A stretch of DNA of 64,000 nt from Gordonia asplenii (lineage in GTDB: Bacteria > Actinomycetota > Actinomycetes > Mycobacteriales > Mycobacteriaceae): assembly GCF_012933505.1 (NCBI RefSeq), contig NZ_JABBNB010000033.1, positions 1 to 64,000 of the forward strand. The letters run 5' to 3'. The notes beneath the pieces are model-generated. The model had not been told where the DNA came from. It saw nothing but the letters and a program-made list of their open reading frames with translations, and ran no database searches. The position numbers and the translations under genes are program-made. Below are positions 9,607 to 18,241 of this stretch, piece after piece. Every line of letters starts with the position of its first letter. Positions within the stretch are counted from its first letter, which is position 1.

Positions 9607-11535
9607 TCAGTTGTGATGATGGCAGGCTGCGGGCGGCGCGGGTTCGACGTCGAGCGCGGGATTGCGGTCGAAGAATCCGACGGGCTTGAGCCAGAAGTTG
9701 ACGACGTCGACCGGCATGATCGGCCAGTCTTCCGGACGGGTGATGTGGTGAATGCCGAACACGTACCACAGTACGACGTCGGTGTTGTCGATCGAGCGGT
9801 TGCCCGCGGTCCACTCCGGCAGGCCGTGGTCGACGCTGCTCTGATTGACGAATTCGCCTGCGGGCCAACGCTCGTCGGGCGAATTGGGAGTCACCCAGAG
9901 CGTGTGTTCGATGGCCCGGCAGCGCGCGAGGATCGGGGAGTCCGGCGGGAACATCGCGGGGAACGCGCCGCCGGGCACCAGCTTGTACGACGGGTGGGTT
10001 CCCAGCCCGTTGGTGGTGTTCTCGTTGACGACCTTCCATGCGCGCTGGGTCGCGTAGTTCATGTCCTGCTTGCCTTCGTCCTCGGTGCGCAGCGGAGTGT
10101 TCACCTGCCGCAGCGAGAGGCCGTAGGGGTTGTCGGGACCGACGGGCACCATCTCGGTCTCGGTTGCGTAGACGGTGTTCTCGGTACCGTCGACGTCCAG
10201 ATCCATTCGGGCGACGAGGAAGTGCTGATGGAACGGCGCATAGGTCCGCTGGTCGACGAGTGAGCCGTGCGGGTGCTCGCCGCCTTCGGGGAAGTGGCTG
10301 ACGACCATGATTCCCGTTGCGCGGACCTCACATTCGATGTTGCCGTCCTGGTAGAAGCGCCAGTACACGAGGTATTCGTAGTTGGCGACCGTGACATGCG
10401 ACGAGACGGTGAGTCGGCGCATACGGCGCACCTCGGCCTCGTCGTGGTCGACGTGCTTCCACAGCACCGCGTTGTCTTCTTCGTGGATGCAGATCGCATT
10501 CTTGATCTCGTACGGCTCGCCCTTGCTGTCGTGCAGCGTGGCGTCGAGGTAGCGGATCTCGCCCAGACAGTCGCAGCCGAGCTCCAGGGACGTCGTCATG
10601 AAGCCGATGCCCCACTCGCCGATGTCGAAAGCCGTTCGGCGGTAATGATCTTCGCAATGGTCGCGGTAGGGGACCATCATCTCGGCGAAGGACAGCCGGT
10701 GCGCGATGGGGCGGACCTTGCCGTGGTCGTTGTAGCTGATGGCATGGATCGTCATGCCCTCGCGGTAGTTGAAACCCACTCGCAGCGACCAATTCTGCCA
10801 CTCGAGCTTGTTTCCCTCGAGAGTGAACGACGGCCCTTCGGGCTGTGTGATGTCGAGCGGTTTGAGCGGTTCGCGAGTGCTGGAATTGCGGATGCGTTCG
10901 GGTACGTACCGCGGCACGTACTCGCCCATCACCTCGGGACGATCCACGGTGAAGGTGTCCTCGATCTCCAGCAGCTCCATGCTGTTCAGGTCGATGACGC
11001 AGTGAAAGCCGTTGACCGGTCCCGCATACGGGTTCTTCCCCGGACCCGAGCGGACCCAGGTGTCCGACCAGCCGACCCGACGGCCCTTGTACTGCTCGGG
11101 AATCAACACATCGCCGTAGGTCCAGGTGTCCATGAACACCAGATCCATGTCGGTGACGCCCCGTGCGGCGAGCGCCGCGATGACATCGGGATGCGCACGC
11201 AGCGCGGCGTCGGCCTCTTCCCACTCGTCGACGGTGAAGTTGGCCTGCTGGTCCGGAATGTGTTCGAACGAAAGCACCTTCGATTCGGCCAACGACAGCA
11301 GTGCCTTGTGTGTCGAGTTGGTGGCCCGCTCGAAGCAGACCACGACGGCCTGCCGGTCGGGGGTGTCGCCGCCGGCGTCGAAGGCCGCGATGGCAGCCTT
11401 CGACGGCTCGGCCATCTCGATGTTGGCGTAGCGCCACTCGGGCACGGTCACACCGTGCGCATCGCGAAGGATTTCGGTGACCGCGGTGAATTCCGCGGCG
11501 GTCAACGGATCCAATGGATGAAAGGTATTCGCCAT
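9607..11535 (-). CDS. tynA: Copper-containing primary amine oxidase (TPQ cofactor)
   Basis: Oxidises primary amines to aldehydes with release of H2O2 and ammonia. The self-processed topaquinone tyrosine is Tyr386 in NYEY; the copper ligands are His436 and His438 (HQH) and His597; the likely catalytic base is Asp304. These positions sit close to those known for Arthrobacter phenylethylamine oxidase. I chose the ATG at 11535 (642 residues); the longer open frame adds 53 residues that overlap the divergent regulator and lack similarity. The substrate (phenylethylamine, histamine, tyramine) cannot be told from sequence. The C-terminus is histidine-rich. Confidence 0.92.
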   Translation of the reverse strand: MANTFHPLDPLTAAEFTAVTEILRDAHGVTVPEWRYANIEMAEPSKAAIAAFDAGGDTPDRQAVVVCFERATNSTHKALLSLAESKVLSFEHIPDQQANFTVDEWEEADAALRAHPDVIAALAARGVTDMDLVFMDTWTYGDVLIPEQYKGRRVGWSDTWVRSGPGKNPYAGPVNGFHCVIDLNSMELLEIEDTFTVDRPEVMGEYVPRYVPERIRNSSTREPLKPLDITQPEGPSFTLEGNKLEWQNWSLRVGFNYREGMTIHAISYNDHGKVRPIAHRLSFAEMMVPYRDHCEDHYRRTAFDIGEWGIGFMTTSLELGCDCLGEIRYLDATLHDSKGEPYEIKNAICIHEEDNAVLWKHVDHDEAEVRRMRRLTVSSHVTVANYEYLVYWRFYQDGNIECEVRATGIMVVSHFPEGGEHPHGSLVDQRTYAPFHQHFLVARMDLDVDGTENTVYATETEMVPVGPDNPYGLSLRQVNTPLRTEDEGKQDMNYATQRAWKVVNENTTNGLGTHPSYKLVPGGAFPAMFPPDSPILARCRAIEHTLWVTPNSPDERWPAGEFVNQSSVDHGLPEWTAGNRSIDNTDVVLWYVFGIHHITRPEDWPIMPVDVVNFWLKPVGFFDRNPALDVEPAPPAACHHHN

Positions 11536-11623
11536 GCTGTTGAGGTTCCTCTCTCGTCCCTGACGGACACACCTGTGACTCGTCTCACTCTGCTCCACAC
11601 ACGATGCCATTGCATCTGCCAGA

Positions 11624-13195
11624 ATGTCGGAGTTCGACAAGCAATTCTCGACAGATTGGAGTGCAGTGGGTGTTCCGGTGCGCTGGTTGCTCAATCAGCC
11701 GGAGCTCGGCCTGCATCTGCGCGCGGGTGCCGCCGGTACAACTGCCGAGATCACGTTCGCCGTCACCACGGAGCTGACGAGTCCCGGTCGGTGGCTCTCC
11801 GGTGGCGAGTTGGTGCTGACCACCGGCATCGTGCTGCCGCTCGACGCGCAGGGACGTCGAGCTTACATGCGCGAGTTCGCCGAATGTGGCGCCGCGGCAA
11901 TCGGTTTCGGATTGGGTCTGTCGCACGACGCGGTGCCCGACGAGATGGTCGACGAGGCCGAGAAACTCGGTCTGACGCTGTTCGAGGTACCGTTGCCGAC
12001 GCCGTTCGTCGCCGTCGTGAAGACGGTGATGGACCGCCTCGCCGAGCAGCAGTACGAGTCCGTGCTGGCCGTATCGCGCGCTCAGCCGCGGATGACGCGG
12101 GCGGCGGTCGGGGGCGGGGTGGGCTCGACGATCCGCGAACTCTCGGCGGCATGCGGCGGCCCGGTGCTGCTGCTCGACCGGGCAGCCCACGTGATCGAGC
12201 GGTCGCCCTCGTCGATTCCCGACGACGTACGCAGCGCCGTCGTCGAGCTGGTGACCACGCAGCTGCGCACCGGCGGTGTGCCTGACAGCAGCGTCATCCC
12301 GGGCCCGACGGGGGTCATCGTCGTGCAGTCGATCCGGGTGGGCCGTCGAACCCACGGGTACCTCGCGGTCGTGTTCAGCAGCGACCCGCGGCCCGTCGAC
12401 CAGGTGCTGATCGGTCATGCGAACTCGTTGCTGGCCTTGGACTTCGAGAAACCGCTGCGCCTGCATGCGGAGCAGAACCGGATCAACACCGGCGCCCTGC
12501 AGATCCTGTTGTCGCGGGGCACCGACCTGTCGCTGGCGCGGGAGGTGGTCGAGTCGGCCGCAGACGAGCACAGCCGGATCAAGGTCTTGATGCTGCTCGG
12601 CTCCGGCGATCTGGTCACCGTCGCCGAGGCCATCGACGAACAGCTGAATTCCGCCGGGCGTCCGGCGTTTCTGTTGCCCGCAGGCGACGGATCGTCGTTG
12701 TTGGCGTTGCTGCGCGGTACCGACGATCTCGCCTTCGCGGCCCGTCTGTTCGACGCGGTGCCGACCGGTATTCGACGCCGGTTCCGGATCGGGCTGAGTA
12801 CACCGCACGACGTCGGCGACATCGAGGCGGCGGTCGAGCAGGCGCGGATGACGGCGGCGTCGACCGACCGCAGCGGCGTCCCCGAAGAAGCGGCCGCGTT
12901 GGTCGGCCGGACATTGTTGGCGCTGCCGGAATCGCGCCGCGTGCTGGACAATCTCGCCGGAATTCTCGTCGATCCGCTGGCCGCGTACGACTCGGCGAAC
13001 AACACCGAACTGCTGCCGTCGCTGCGCGCCTATTTGGAGGCGAACGGTCAATGGGAGGCGGCCGCGGCGGCGCTCGGAGTGCATCGACACACTCTGCGAA
13101 GCCGAATCGGGCGTGCGGAAGAGGTACTGTCGTGCGACCTGTCGTCGGCGCGAGTGCGAGCGGAATTGTTGTTGGCGATCATCGCCCGCGGGTAG
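11624..13195 (+). CDS. PucR-family transcriptional regulator
   Basis: A 523-residue regulator with an N-terminal PucR-like ligand domain (about residues 15-135), a GGDEF-like middle region and a C-terminal PucR-type helix-turn-helix ending in ALGVHRHTLRSRIGRAEEVL (about 470-500). PucR regulators control purine, amine and amino-acid degradation in actinobacteria. It is transcribed divergently from the amine oxidase gene with 88 bp between starts, so it most likely controls that gene and perhaps the rest of the cluster. The start overlaps a plausible alternative ATG at 11603. Confidence 0.85.
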   Translation: MSEFDKQFSTDWSAVGVPVRWLLNQPELGLHLRAGAAGTTAEITFAVTTELTSPGRWLSGGELVLTTGIVLPLDAQGRRAYMREFAECGAAAIGFGLGLSHDAVPDEMVDEAEKLGLTLFEVPLPTPFVAVVKTVMDRLAEQQYESVLAVSRAQPRMTRAAVGGGVGSTIRELSAACGGPVLLLDRAAHVIERSPSSIPDDVRSAVVELVTTQLRTGGVPDSSVIPGPTGVIVVQSIRVGRRTHGYLAVVFSSDPRPVDQVLIGHANSLLALDFEKPLRLHAEQNRINTGALQILLSRGTDLSLAREVVESAADEHSRIKVLMLLGSGDLVTVAEAIDEQLNSAGRPAFLLPAGDGSSLLALLRGTDDLAFAARLFDAVPTGIRRRFRIGLSTPHDVGDIEAAVEQARMTAASTDRSGVPEEAAALVGRTLLALPESRRVLDNLAGILVDPLAAYDSANNTELLPSLRAYLEANGQWEAAAAALGVHRHTLRSRIGRAEEVLSCDLSSARVRAELLLAIIARG

Positions 13196-13264
13196 GGGAT
13201 GATTGGTTGTTGCGGTAGTTCGCTGTAGCTGCGGTGACTAGTGGTGTGTCGCATGGCACCCGCT

Positions 13265-13352
13265 CCGCTGGTTGAGCCTGAATTCACCGACGGTAGGCCC
13301 CATCTGCTGGTTGAGCCGCGAGGAGCGCTAGCGACGAGCGTGTCGAAACCCC
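13265..13352. repeat. Palindromic intergenic repeat, left copy
   Basis: Contains two CTGGTTGAGCC units separated by about 40 bp (CACCGACGGTAGGCCCC between them) followed by GAGGAGCGCTAGCGACGAGCG and ending in TGTCGAAACC. The same elements recur in opposite orientation at 13474-13620. Elements of this kind are scattered in genomes of Gordonia relatives, as far as I recall. Confidence 0.75.
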
Positions 13353-13473
13353 TGTACCACAATGCATTTGATGGCAGCGTACTTGTCGAACCGTGATGGT
13401 ATCGAACATCGCCTCACTTGCCGGGTGTCATCGCCGACATGGCGCGCATCATCGAAAGTCGTTGTGGCTGAGA

Positions 13474-13620
13474 GGTTTCGACACGGACTCGGCTAGCGCT
13501 ACTTCGACTCGGCTAGCGCCTCGCTCAGCACGGCGCTCGTCCGGCTCAACCAGCGGAAGGGTCCACCATCGGTGAATCCAGGTTCAACCTAGGCTCAACC
13601 AGCGGAAGAGGCCTGCCGTC
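13474..13620. repeat. Palindromic intergenic repeat, right inverted copies
   Basis: Starts with GGTTTCGACACGG, carries a tandem duplication of ACTCGGCTAGCGC, and ends in GGCTCAACCAGCGG; a further GGCTCAACCAGCGG unit with the linked CGGCGAATCCA block follows at about 13593. It is inverted relative to 13265-13352. Together these account for most of the 480-bp gap between 13196 and 13674, in which I see no gene. Confidence 0.75.
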
Positions 13621-13636
13621 GGCGAATCCAAGCAGA

Positions 13637-13665
13637 GAGAGCCGAGCCCATCGGGCCCGGCTCTC
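13637..13665 (-). terminator. Terminator of the glutamate dehydrogenase gene
   Basis: A 13-bp stem (GAGAGCCGRGCCC) with one position that is a G-U pair in the minus-strand RNA and a 3-nt loop, starting 9 nt after the stop codon. Confidence 0.85.
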
Positions 13666-13674
13666 CCGCGCTAC

Positions 13675-16600
13675 CTATCCGACCAACTGCCGCAGAGCCG
13701 CAACCGTCACCACCGCATGCGCGGCGTCGACGCGCTCGGAGTGAGTCAGCTCGTCGATGAGTCCCGTCACCCGCTCGACGCCCGTACGGTTGTTGCCGAT
13801 CCATTCGTCGATGCGCGCGGTGATATCGGTCGACGACCCGTCGGCGCTGTCGGTCACCATGGTCTCGGCGAGGGACTGCCACAGGTCGTGGAGTTCATCG
13901 AGTTGGCTGGCCGCGGCCATCGCGGCCCAGCGGTCGACCGTCGAGCCGGCGTCGATCGCGTCCGCGAGCCACGACAACCGCAGTCGTTCGCCAGCCTCGC
14001 GATGCGCCTGCGCGACCTGCGTGATGTGCAGGCCCGTCGCGTCGGCGCCCGCGACACACGCGAGTGAGCGACCGAGCACGGCGAACGTCTCACGATCGGC
14101 GCGCGGTGAACCGGTTAGCCGGGGGAGTGCGGCGCGCAGGGCGTCGACCTGCGGTGCGATGCGCGCGACCTCCGACGAGACGGTGAAGCCTCGGCGCCGG
14201 TGCCGCAGCACCCAGCCGGTCGCCTGCTCGATGAGCGACTGCAGCATCGCCAGCAACGCGAATCGATCGGCGGCGTCGATGTGCGGCATGGCCAGCACGT
14301 CGGCCCACAGCGAATCGACGCCGATGGTCCGGGTGACGACGGCGTATGCCCGGACGATCTCCGGCGTGCCTACGCCGTAACGACTTTCGATGCGATGAAC
14401 GAAGCCCGGACCCACGTGGTCGATCAGATCGTTGGCCAGTGTTACCGCGATGATTTCGCGGCCGAGGCGATGATCGGCGAGCGAGTCGCCCAGCCGATCC
14501 TGCACCGACGCCGGGAAATAGTCGCGCAGCACCGGCGCCAACGACGGGTCGTCGGGCACCGACGACGCCAGGATGTCATCGCGCACAACGTTTTTCGACA
14601 TCGCGAGCAGCACTGCGATCTCCGGCCGCACCAGTCCGGCGCCGGCTCGCTGGCGGGCCGCGAGCTCACCGGCCGACGGCAGCACCTCGTGCGAGCGGTT
14701 GATGCCGTTGGTCTCTTCGAGGTTCTCGATGAGCCGGGCGTGGCGACCGAGCAGGAACGACGACCGATCCTCGGCGAGCGACAGCGCAAGGGTCTGCCGA
14801 TCGCAGTCGGCGAGCACCGACCGGGCCACCTCATCGGTTGCGGCGGACAGGATGTCGTCGCGCTCGTCCCTAGTCAACCGACCTGCGTGCACGGCGTCGT
14901 CGAGTGCGATCTTGATGTTCACTTCGCGATCCGACGTCGCCACGCCGGCGGCGTTGTCGATGAAGTCGGCGTTGCACCGGCCACCGGCCAACGCGTATTC
15001 GACGCGGGCTCGCTGGGTCAGACCCAGGTTGCCACCCTCGCCGATTGCGGTGGCGCGCAACGTGTTCGCGTCCACCCGCACCAGTTCGTTGCCCGGGTCG
15101 GCGGCATCGGCCGACGTCTCCGTCGACGCCTTGACGTAGGTTCCGACGCCGCCGTTCCAGAGCAGGTCGACGTCGGCGCGCAGGATGGCGCGGATCAGTT
15201 CATGCGGCGTCAGGACGGCGGCGTCGACGCCCAGGCGGGTCCGCATCGCGTCGGACAGTTCGATGGTCTTCGCCGAGCGTGGCCACACGCCGCCGCCCTC
15301 GGAGATCAGGGTGCGGTCGTAGTCGTCCCAGCTGCTGCCCGGAAGATCGTAAAGTCGTTGCCGCTCAATGAAAGACGACGCCGCGTCGGGGTTGGGGTCG
15401 CAGAAGATGTGCCGGTGGTCGAAGGCGGCCACCAGACGCGTGTGGGTGGAGCGCAGCATCCCGTTGCCGAAGACGTCGCCGGACATGTCGCCGATGCCGA
15501 CCGCGGTGAAGTCGTCGGCGCCGACGTCGATGCCGGCCTCGGCGAGGTGCCGCTGCACGGCGAGCCAGCCGCCGCGGGCGGTGATCCCCATCGCCTTGTG
15601 GTCGTAGCCGGCCGACCCGCCCGATGCGAACGCGTCGCCGAGCCAGAAGTCACGCTGTCCGGCAATGGAATTGGCGAGATCTGAGAAGCGGGCGGTGCCC
15701 TTGTCCGCGGCGACGACGAGGTAGGGGTCGGCACCGTCGGTGACCGTGGTGTCGGCCGGGTGGCTGACCTCGCCGTCGACCAGGTTGTCGGTGACGTCGA
15801 GCAGTGCTCCGATGAACTGGCGGTACGCGGCGCGCACGTCGTCGGGGGTGGGGCCGGCCGTCGTCCGTGCGACGAAGGCACCCTTCGCGCCGACCGGCAC
15901 GATCAGCGAGTTCTTCACCATCTGGGTCCGCATCAGGCCGAGCACCTCGGTCCGGAAGTCGTCCGGACGCTCCGACCAGCGCAGCCCGCCACGGGAGATC
16001 GAGCCGCCGCGCAAGTGCGCGCCTTCCACCGCGACACCGTGAACGAAGATCTCCCGGAACGGAATCACCTTGGCGGGCAAGTCGATTGCCGAGGGGTTGA
16101 GCTTCAGCGCCAGCGGCCGTTCGGTGGGAACACCCGGGGCGAACCAGTTGGTGCGCAACGTCGCGCGGACGATGGAGATCAGGGCGCGCAGCAGCCGGTC
16201 CTCATCGACCGAAGCCGCCAGCGCGACCGCCGCCGACAGTGCGGCCTCGGCGCGCGCTTGTCCGGCCGTGCGTTCGGCATCGTCGAGCCCGGGCCGCAGG
16301 CGAGCGTCGAACAGATCGAGCAGGCCGCGGACGAATGCGCCGTTGCCGGCCAGTGTGGTGGCGGCGGTGTGCAGGTTGACCGTGAGTCCGTATTGACGCG
16401 CATAGCGGCACAGCGCACGGATGAGGATCACTTCGGCGATGTCGAGGCCCGCCGCAGTCACCAGGCGGAGAAATCCGTCGATGTCGGTGTGCCCGGCCAT
16501 GATCGCGTCGAACGCTCGGGTCACCGCGGTGGCGGTGTCGTCGTCGAAGGCGACCGCGTCGACGGGCTGCAGCGTCAGGCGGTGCAGGTGAGCGCCGGTG

Positions 16601-16833
16601 TCGTGGTCGTGGTCGACGATGACCAGACCGAGGCGGCTGAAAGTGTCGGCGAGACTCGTGAGCGTCGGTGCTACGGTCGTCGCGGCGGTGCCGGGATGGG
16701 GCCAGGCCAGGACGGCGGTCAGGGTGTCCGGCTGGATCGAGGCGAAGGCGAGCCGGGGGCGGGTGAGGGCGTCGGTGATGGCGAGGCGGCGGGTAGATGT
16801 GTCGGCGGACAACAACGTTGACTCCTTTGTCAT
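13675..16833 (-). CDS. gdh: NAD-specific glutamate dehydrogenase, short large-subunit type
   Basis: Catalyses NAD-linked oxidative deamination of glutamate to 2-oxoglutarate. Catalytic-domain features include RGGLRWSERPDDFRTEVLGL and MVKNSLIVPVGAKGAF (lysine region), GIGDMSGDVFGNG, and LLWNGGVGTYVKAS. The C-terminal half matches the helical region of bacterial 180-kDa enzymes. At 1052 residues it is about 550 shorter than the M. tuberculosis enzyme: most of the N-terminal ACT-like regulatory region is absent, though residues 1-100 are still family-like. ATG start; the ribosome site is weak. It would take up the ammonia/glutamate balance generated by transamination in the neighbouring pathway. 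Confidence 0.88.
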   Translation of the reverse strand: MTKESTLLSADTSTRRLAITDALTRPRLAFASIQPDTLTAVLAWPHPGTAATTVAPTLTSLADTFSRLGLVIVDHDHDTGAHLHRLTLQPVDAVAFDDDTATAVTRAFDAIMAGHTDIDGFLRLVTAAGLDIAEVILIRALCRYARQYGLTVNLHTAATTLAGNGAFVRGLLDLFDARLRPGLDDAERTAGQARAEAALSAAVALAASVDEDRLLRALISIVRATLRTNWFAPGVPTERPLALKLNPSAIDLPAKVIPFREIFVHGVAVEGAHLRGGSISRGGLRWSERPDDFRTEVLGLMRTQMVKNSLIVPVGAKGAFVARTTAGPTPDDVRAAYRQFIGALLDVTDNLVDGEVSHPADTTVTDGADPYLVVAADKGTARFSDLANSIAGQRDFWLGDAFASGGSAGYDHKAMGITARGGWLAVQRHLAEAGIDVGADDFTAVGIGDMSGDVFGNGMLRSTHTRLVAAFDHRHIFCDPNPDAASSFIERQRLYDLPGSSWDDYDRTLISEGGGVWPRSAKTIELSDAMRTRLGVDAAVLTPHELIRAILRADVDLLWNGGVGTYVKASTETSADAADPGNELVRVDANTLRATAIGEGGNLGLTQRARVEYALAGGRCNADFIDNAAGVATSDREVNIKIALDDAVHAGRLTRDERDDILSAATDEVARSVLADCDRQTLALSLAEDRSSFLLGRHARLIENLEETNGINRSHEVLPSAGELAARQRAGAGLVRPEIAVLLAMSKNVVRDDILASSVPDDPSLAPVLRDYFPASVQDRLGDSLADHRLGREIIAVTLANDLIDHVGPGFVHRIESRYGVGTPEIVRAYAVVTRTIGVDSLWADVLAMPHIDAADRFALLAMLQSLIEQATGWVLRHRRRGFTVSSEVARIAPQVDALRAALPRLTGSPRADRETFAVLGRSLACVAGADATGLHITQVAQAHREAGERLRLSWLADAIDAGSTVDRWAAMAAASQLDELHDLWQSLAETMVTDSADGSSTDITARIDEWIGNNRTGVERVTGLIDELTHSERVDAAHAVVTVAALRQLVG

Positions 16834-17056
16834 CGTCGTGGATGGAACGCCCCTACTGTCCGTGATGTGCCACTGGTCGCGACATAACCGAAATGGAGTG
16901 TTACGTCACACGCCGCGCTCCGGTTCGTCGGGTGTGCGTGTCGCCGGACCTTGAACCGGCAGCTCGCGGCCTCCGGTACGCCACGTGCGACGTGCCGCAA
17001 TACACACTCTGCGACCTTAAGCAACCCCACAGCTACCCTTCGGCAATGTCGTTGGC

Positions 17057-18169
17057 ATGCACCTCGTGCCCAAACCTGTAGTCGGTCATATCCCGGGGAA
17101 ATCGCGGCTCATCACGTTCGTCGCCATTGCACTCGTCACCGGATTCCTGACCCTCGCGGGGATGTCCTACGCCGACGCACTCAACGCTCCCGGCTACGCC
17201 AGCTTCGCCGACAAGACCTCCGAGTGGCTGCGCGATCACGGCGCGGGCCCCCTCGTCGACAGCGTCGAATCCTGGTACTACACAAGGCACGTGCCCTCGA
17301 CGACGGCGGCCGACGTGAAGCAGTTCGCGCACGGCGCACCGGCGTCGAACGCGCACTTGCAACTGCCGACGCTGCCGATTCCGGTGGGCTCCACCGTCGC
17401 CCCGCGGTGGTTGCCCGGGCGCCCGGCAGCGGGCGGTAAACCTGCGCTCTACACCAGTTCGTTCGAGCCCGACCGTGCGCATCCGAGTGTCATCGCGGGC
17501 GTCGCGGTGATCGACTCGGCCGCCGTCAAGCTGCACTTGATGCCTGGCACGGCTCAGCCGAATTCGGCGCAGAATCATTCCGCCGCACAGGTTCCCGCCG
17601 TCGACGTCCCGAACCTCGCGGCGGTCTTCAACTCCGGCTTCCGGTTCGGCGACATCGCCGGCGGCATCTATGCGTTCGGCCACGAGCTCAAACCGCTGCA
17701 CGCGGGCTCGGCTACCGCGGTGATCGACGACCGCGGGCGGCTGACCATCGGCGAGTGGGGCCGCGAGGTGAAGGCGTCGTCGCACATGGTCGCGGCGCGG
17801 CAGAACCTGGCGCTGCTCGTCGACGACGGCCGGTCACAACCGCAGATCCGCGGCCTCGGCTACTGGGGCGGAACCGGGCTGGAGAATCAATACACATGGC
17901 GCTCGGGACTCGGCGTCGACCGCAACGGCAATCTGATCTACGTCGACGGCAACCAGCTCAACCTTTCGGCGCTGGCGAGCGCCCTCGTCGACGCCGGCGC
18001 CGTGCGGGCCATGCAGCTCGACATCCACCCGGGAATGGCGACATTCGTCAGCTACTCCGTCGACCACGCCAGACATGCGACGCCGAGTAAGCTGCTGACC
18101 TGGCAGCCCGGCCCGCTCAATCGGTACCTGACACCGGACCGTCGCGACTTCTTCTACGTGACGACGTGA
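17057..18169 (+). CDS. Membrane-anchored phosphodiester glycosidase (NAGPA/DUF2233)-like protein
   Basis: A 370-residue protein with one N-terminal hydrophobic segment (about residues 18-38) and an extracellular domain. The C-terminal part shows the FNSGF and YVDGNQLNLSALASALVDAG blocks, with MQLDIHPGMATF, typical of the phosphodiester-glycosidase (NAGPA) fold. This family acts on sugar-phosphodiester links in cell-wall or exported glycans; the substrate here is unknown. Transcribed divergently from the glutamate dehydrogenase gene with a 223-bp gap and convergently with the monooxygenase gene. Confidence 0.7.
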   Translation: MHLVPKPVVGHIPGKSRLITFVAIALVTGFLTLAGMSYADALNAPGYASFADKTSEWLRDHGAGPLVDSVESWYYTRHVPSTTAADVKQFAHGAPASNAHLQLPTLPIPVGSTVAPRWLPGRPAAGGKPALYTSSFEPDRAHPSVIAGVAVIDSAAVKLHLMPGTAQPNSAQNHSAAQVPAVDVPNLAAVFNSGFRFGDIAGGIYAFGHELKPLHAGSATAVIDDRGRLTIGEWGREVKASSHMVAARQNLALLVDDGRSQPQIRGLGYWGGTGLENQYTWRSGLGVDRNGNLIYVDGNQLNLSALASALVDAGAVRAMQLDIHPGMATFVSYSVDHARHATPSKLLTWQPGPLNRYLTPDRRDFFYVTT

Positions 18170-18178
18170 ACCGCGCCG

Positions 18179-18214
18179 ACACTCCGGTTCGTCGGGGGAC
18201 ACGAACCGGAGTGT
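18179..18214. terminator. Bidirectional terminator between convergent genes
   Basis: A perfect 14-bp stem ACACTCCGGTTCGT with an 8-nt loop, between the stops at 18169 (+) and 18242 (-). Confidence 0.85.
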
Positions 18215-18241
18215 GCGCGCTATATCTCAGCTCAATTCACG

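Noticed and set aside
15760-16821. 353-codon plus-strand frame opposite glutamate dehydrogenase
   Set aside because: Low-complexity Glu/Gly/Arg/Asp translation typical of antisense frames in high-GC DNA.
16834-17056. Small gene in the gap between glutamate dehydrogenase and the NAGPA-like gene
   Set aside because: Short open frames here have no ribosome site or similarity; the stretch more likely holds two divergent promoters.
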